Origin: Silene noctiflora
Lineage: Eukaryota; Streptophyta; Magnoliopsida; Caryophyllales; Caryophyllaceae
Reading direction: 5' to 3'
Length of the DNA: 29,576 nucleotides
Assembly (NCBI GenBank): GCA_009801015.1
Contig: VHZZ01001386.1
Coordinates: forward strand, 70,318 to 99,893
The translations under genes and the position numbers were made by a program. The notes beneath the pieces were generated by a model. That model ran no database searches. It was not told where the DNA came from and saw only the letters and a list, made by a program, of their open reading frames with translations. Shown here in pieces: positions 29,140 to 29,576 of this stretch (the stretch's first letter is position 1; the number at the start of each line of letters is the position of its first letter).

Positions 29140-29576
29140 TCTATATATATTATTAAAAGAGGCTTTTTTCGAGCGATATTAGAGCGTCTATATCATCGTT
29201 TTTAGTTTTAGGAAAGTATATTATAAGATCTTCCAAGATTAGGACAAAGATACTATGTAATATTTTTAATATCAAAACCGTATTTTACAAAAAAGAATTT
29301 TTTGATTATAAATCTAACCAAAAATATAATGCAAAATATGTAGAAACTTAGATATTTGGATTCGTTGCGAAAAATGCTTTCATTTGAGCATAAATTTCGT
29401 ATTATTTACCAATTTCTCCCATCCATGGAATTGTTTACATTTACTTTTCGCACAAATATTAAGAAAATGGGATATCTCTACGTTTCTTATGTTTACTTAC
29501 ACAACTATTCTCATGTAAGCCCCTCATATTTGGCACTCACCCACAGAAAGGTATAAAAGTAGACAATGGTATATGG
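29140..29576 (+). mobile_element. Helitron 5' end, continues past the window
   Basis: TCTATATATATTATTAAAAG (29140-29159) followed by AGGC, with an A just before it (29139), matches the TC-start and AT-rich opening of plant Helitrons. The 3' hairpin and CTRR end lie outside. The 66-residue frame at 29356-29556 has no recognisable domain. Confidence 0.55.

Noticed and set aside
1-29576. CRISPR array, bacterial operon, rRNA or integrated organelle DNA
   Set aside because: No regular spacers, ribosome-binding sites or rRNA/organelle sequences; everything fits plant nuclear DNA.

Overview
The window is plant nuclear DNA, AT-rich and heavy in introns and transposons. It carries one complete host gene on the + strand: a class XI myosin heavy chain of the MYA2/XI-2 type. 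The coding sequence runs from an ATG at 2031 to a TGA at 28585 in 38 exons. All introns are GT-AG, and the exons sum to 4455 nt (1484 residues plus stop). The exon-intron style, U-rich introns, small Stowaway, hAT, Mutator and Helitron elements and an RTE-type LINE all fit a flowering plant, probably a eudicot. I cannot fix the species.

Layout. Positions 1-609 are the end of a CACTA (En/Spm) transposon, with a TTTTTTTGTAGTG terminus and a field of TGACGGA/TCCGTCA hairpins. Positions 610-1304 are intergenic, with a GAAGATCTTC-type repeat, a perfect 12-bp hairpin and a long poly-T. A complete 265-bp non-autonomous Helitron lies at 1305-1569. About 1570-2033 is the promoter and 5' leader. Positions 2031-28585 are the myosin gene. 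From 28586 the 3' UTR runs into intergenic sequence, and a Helitron 5' end begins at 29140 and leaves the window.

The protein has an SH3-like N-terminus (about 8-58) and a motor with P-loop 156-163, switch I 209-216, TEDS glutamate E382, switch II 434-439 and converter about 690-735. Six IQ motifs follow (about 738-877), the fourth having E814 in place of the usual Q. A coiled coil (about 880-1060), a short linker and the globular cargo-binding tail with DIL domain (about 1088-1484) complete it. Such motors move organelles and vesicles along actin and drive cytoplasmic streaming.

Much of the gene's length is inserted DNA. Intron 2 holds a tRNA-like SINE candidate. Intron 11 holds an RTE LINE remnant and a 509-bp hAT MITE with a perfect 8-bp target duplication. 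Intron 25 holds a Stowaway MITE. Intron 32 holds a 1.2-kb antisense RTE LINE of the same family as the intron 11 remnant. Intron 34 (about 4 kb) holds a Helitron-like end, a second Stowaway MITE and a 950-bp Mutator-like foldback element with a perfect 9-bp target duplication. I found no clearly new multi-gene system. The most notable host-gene points are exon 1 contributing only the start codon, the frame-preserving stop-free intron 24, the changed IQ4 and the short tail linker.
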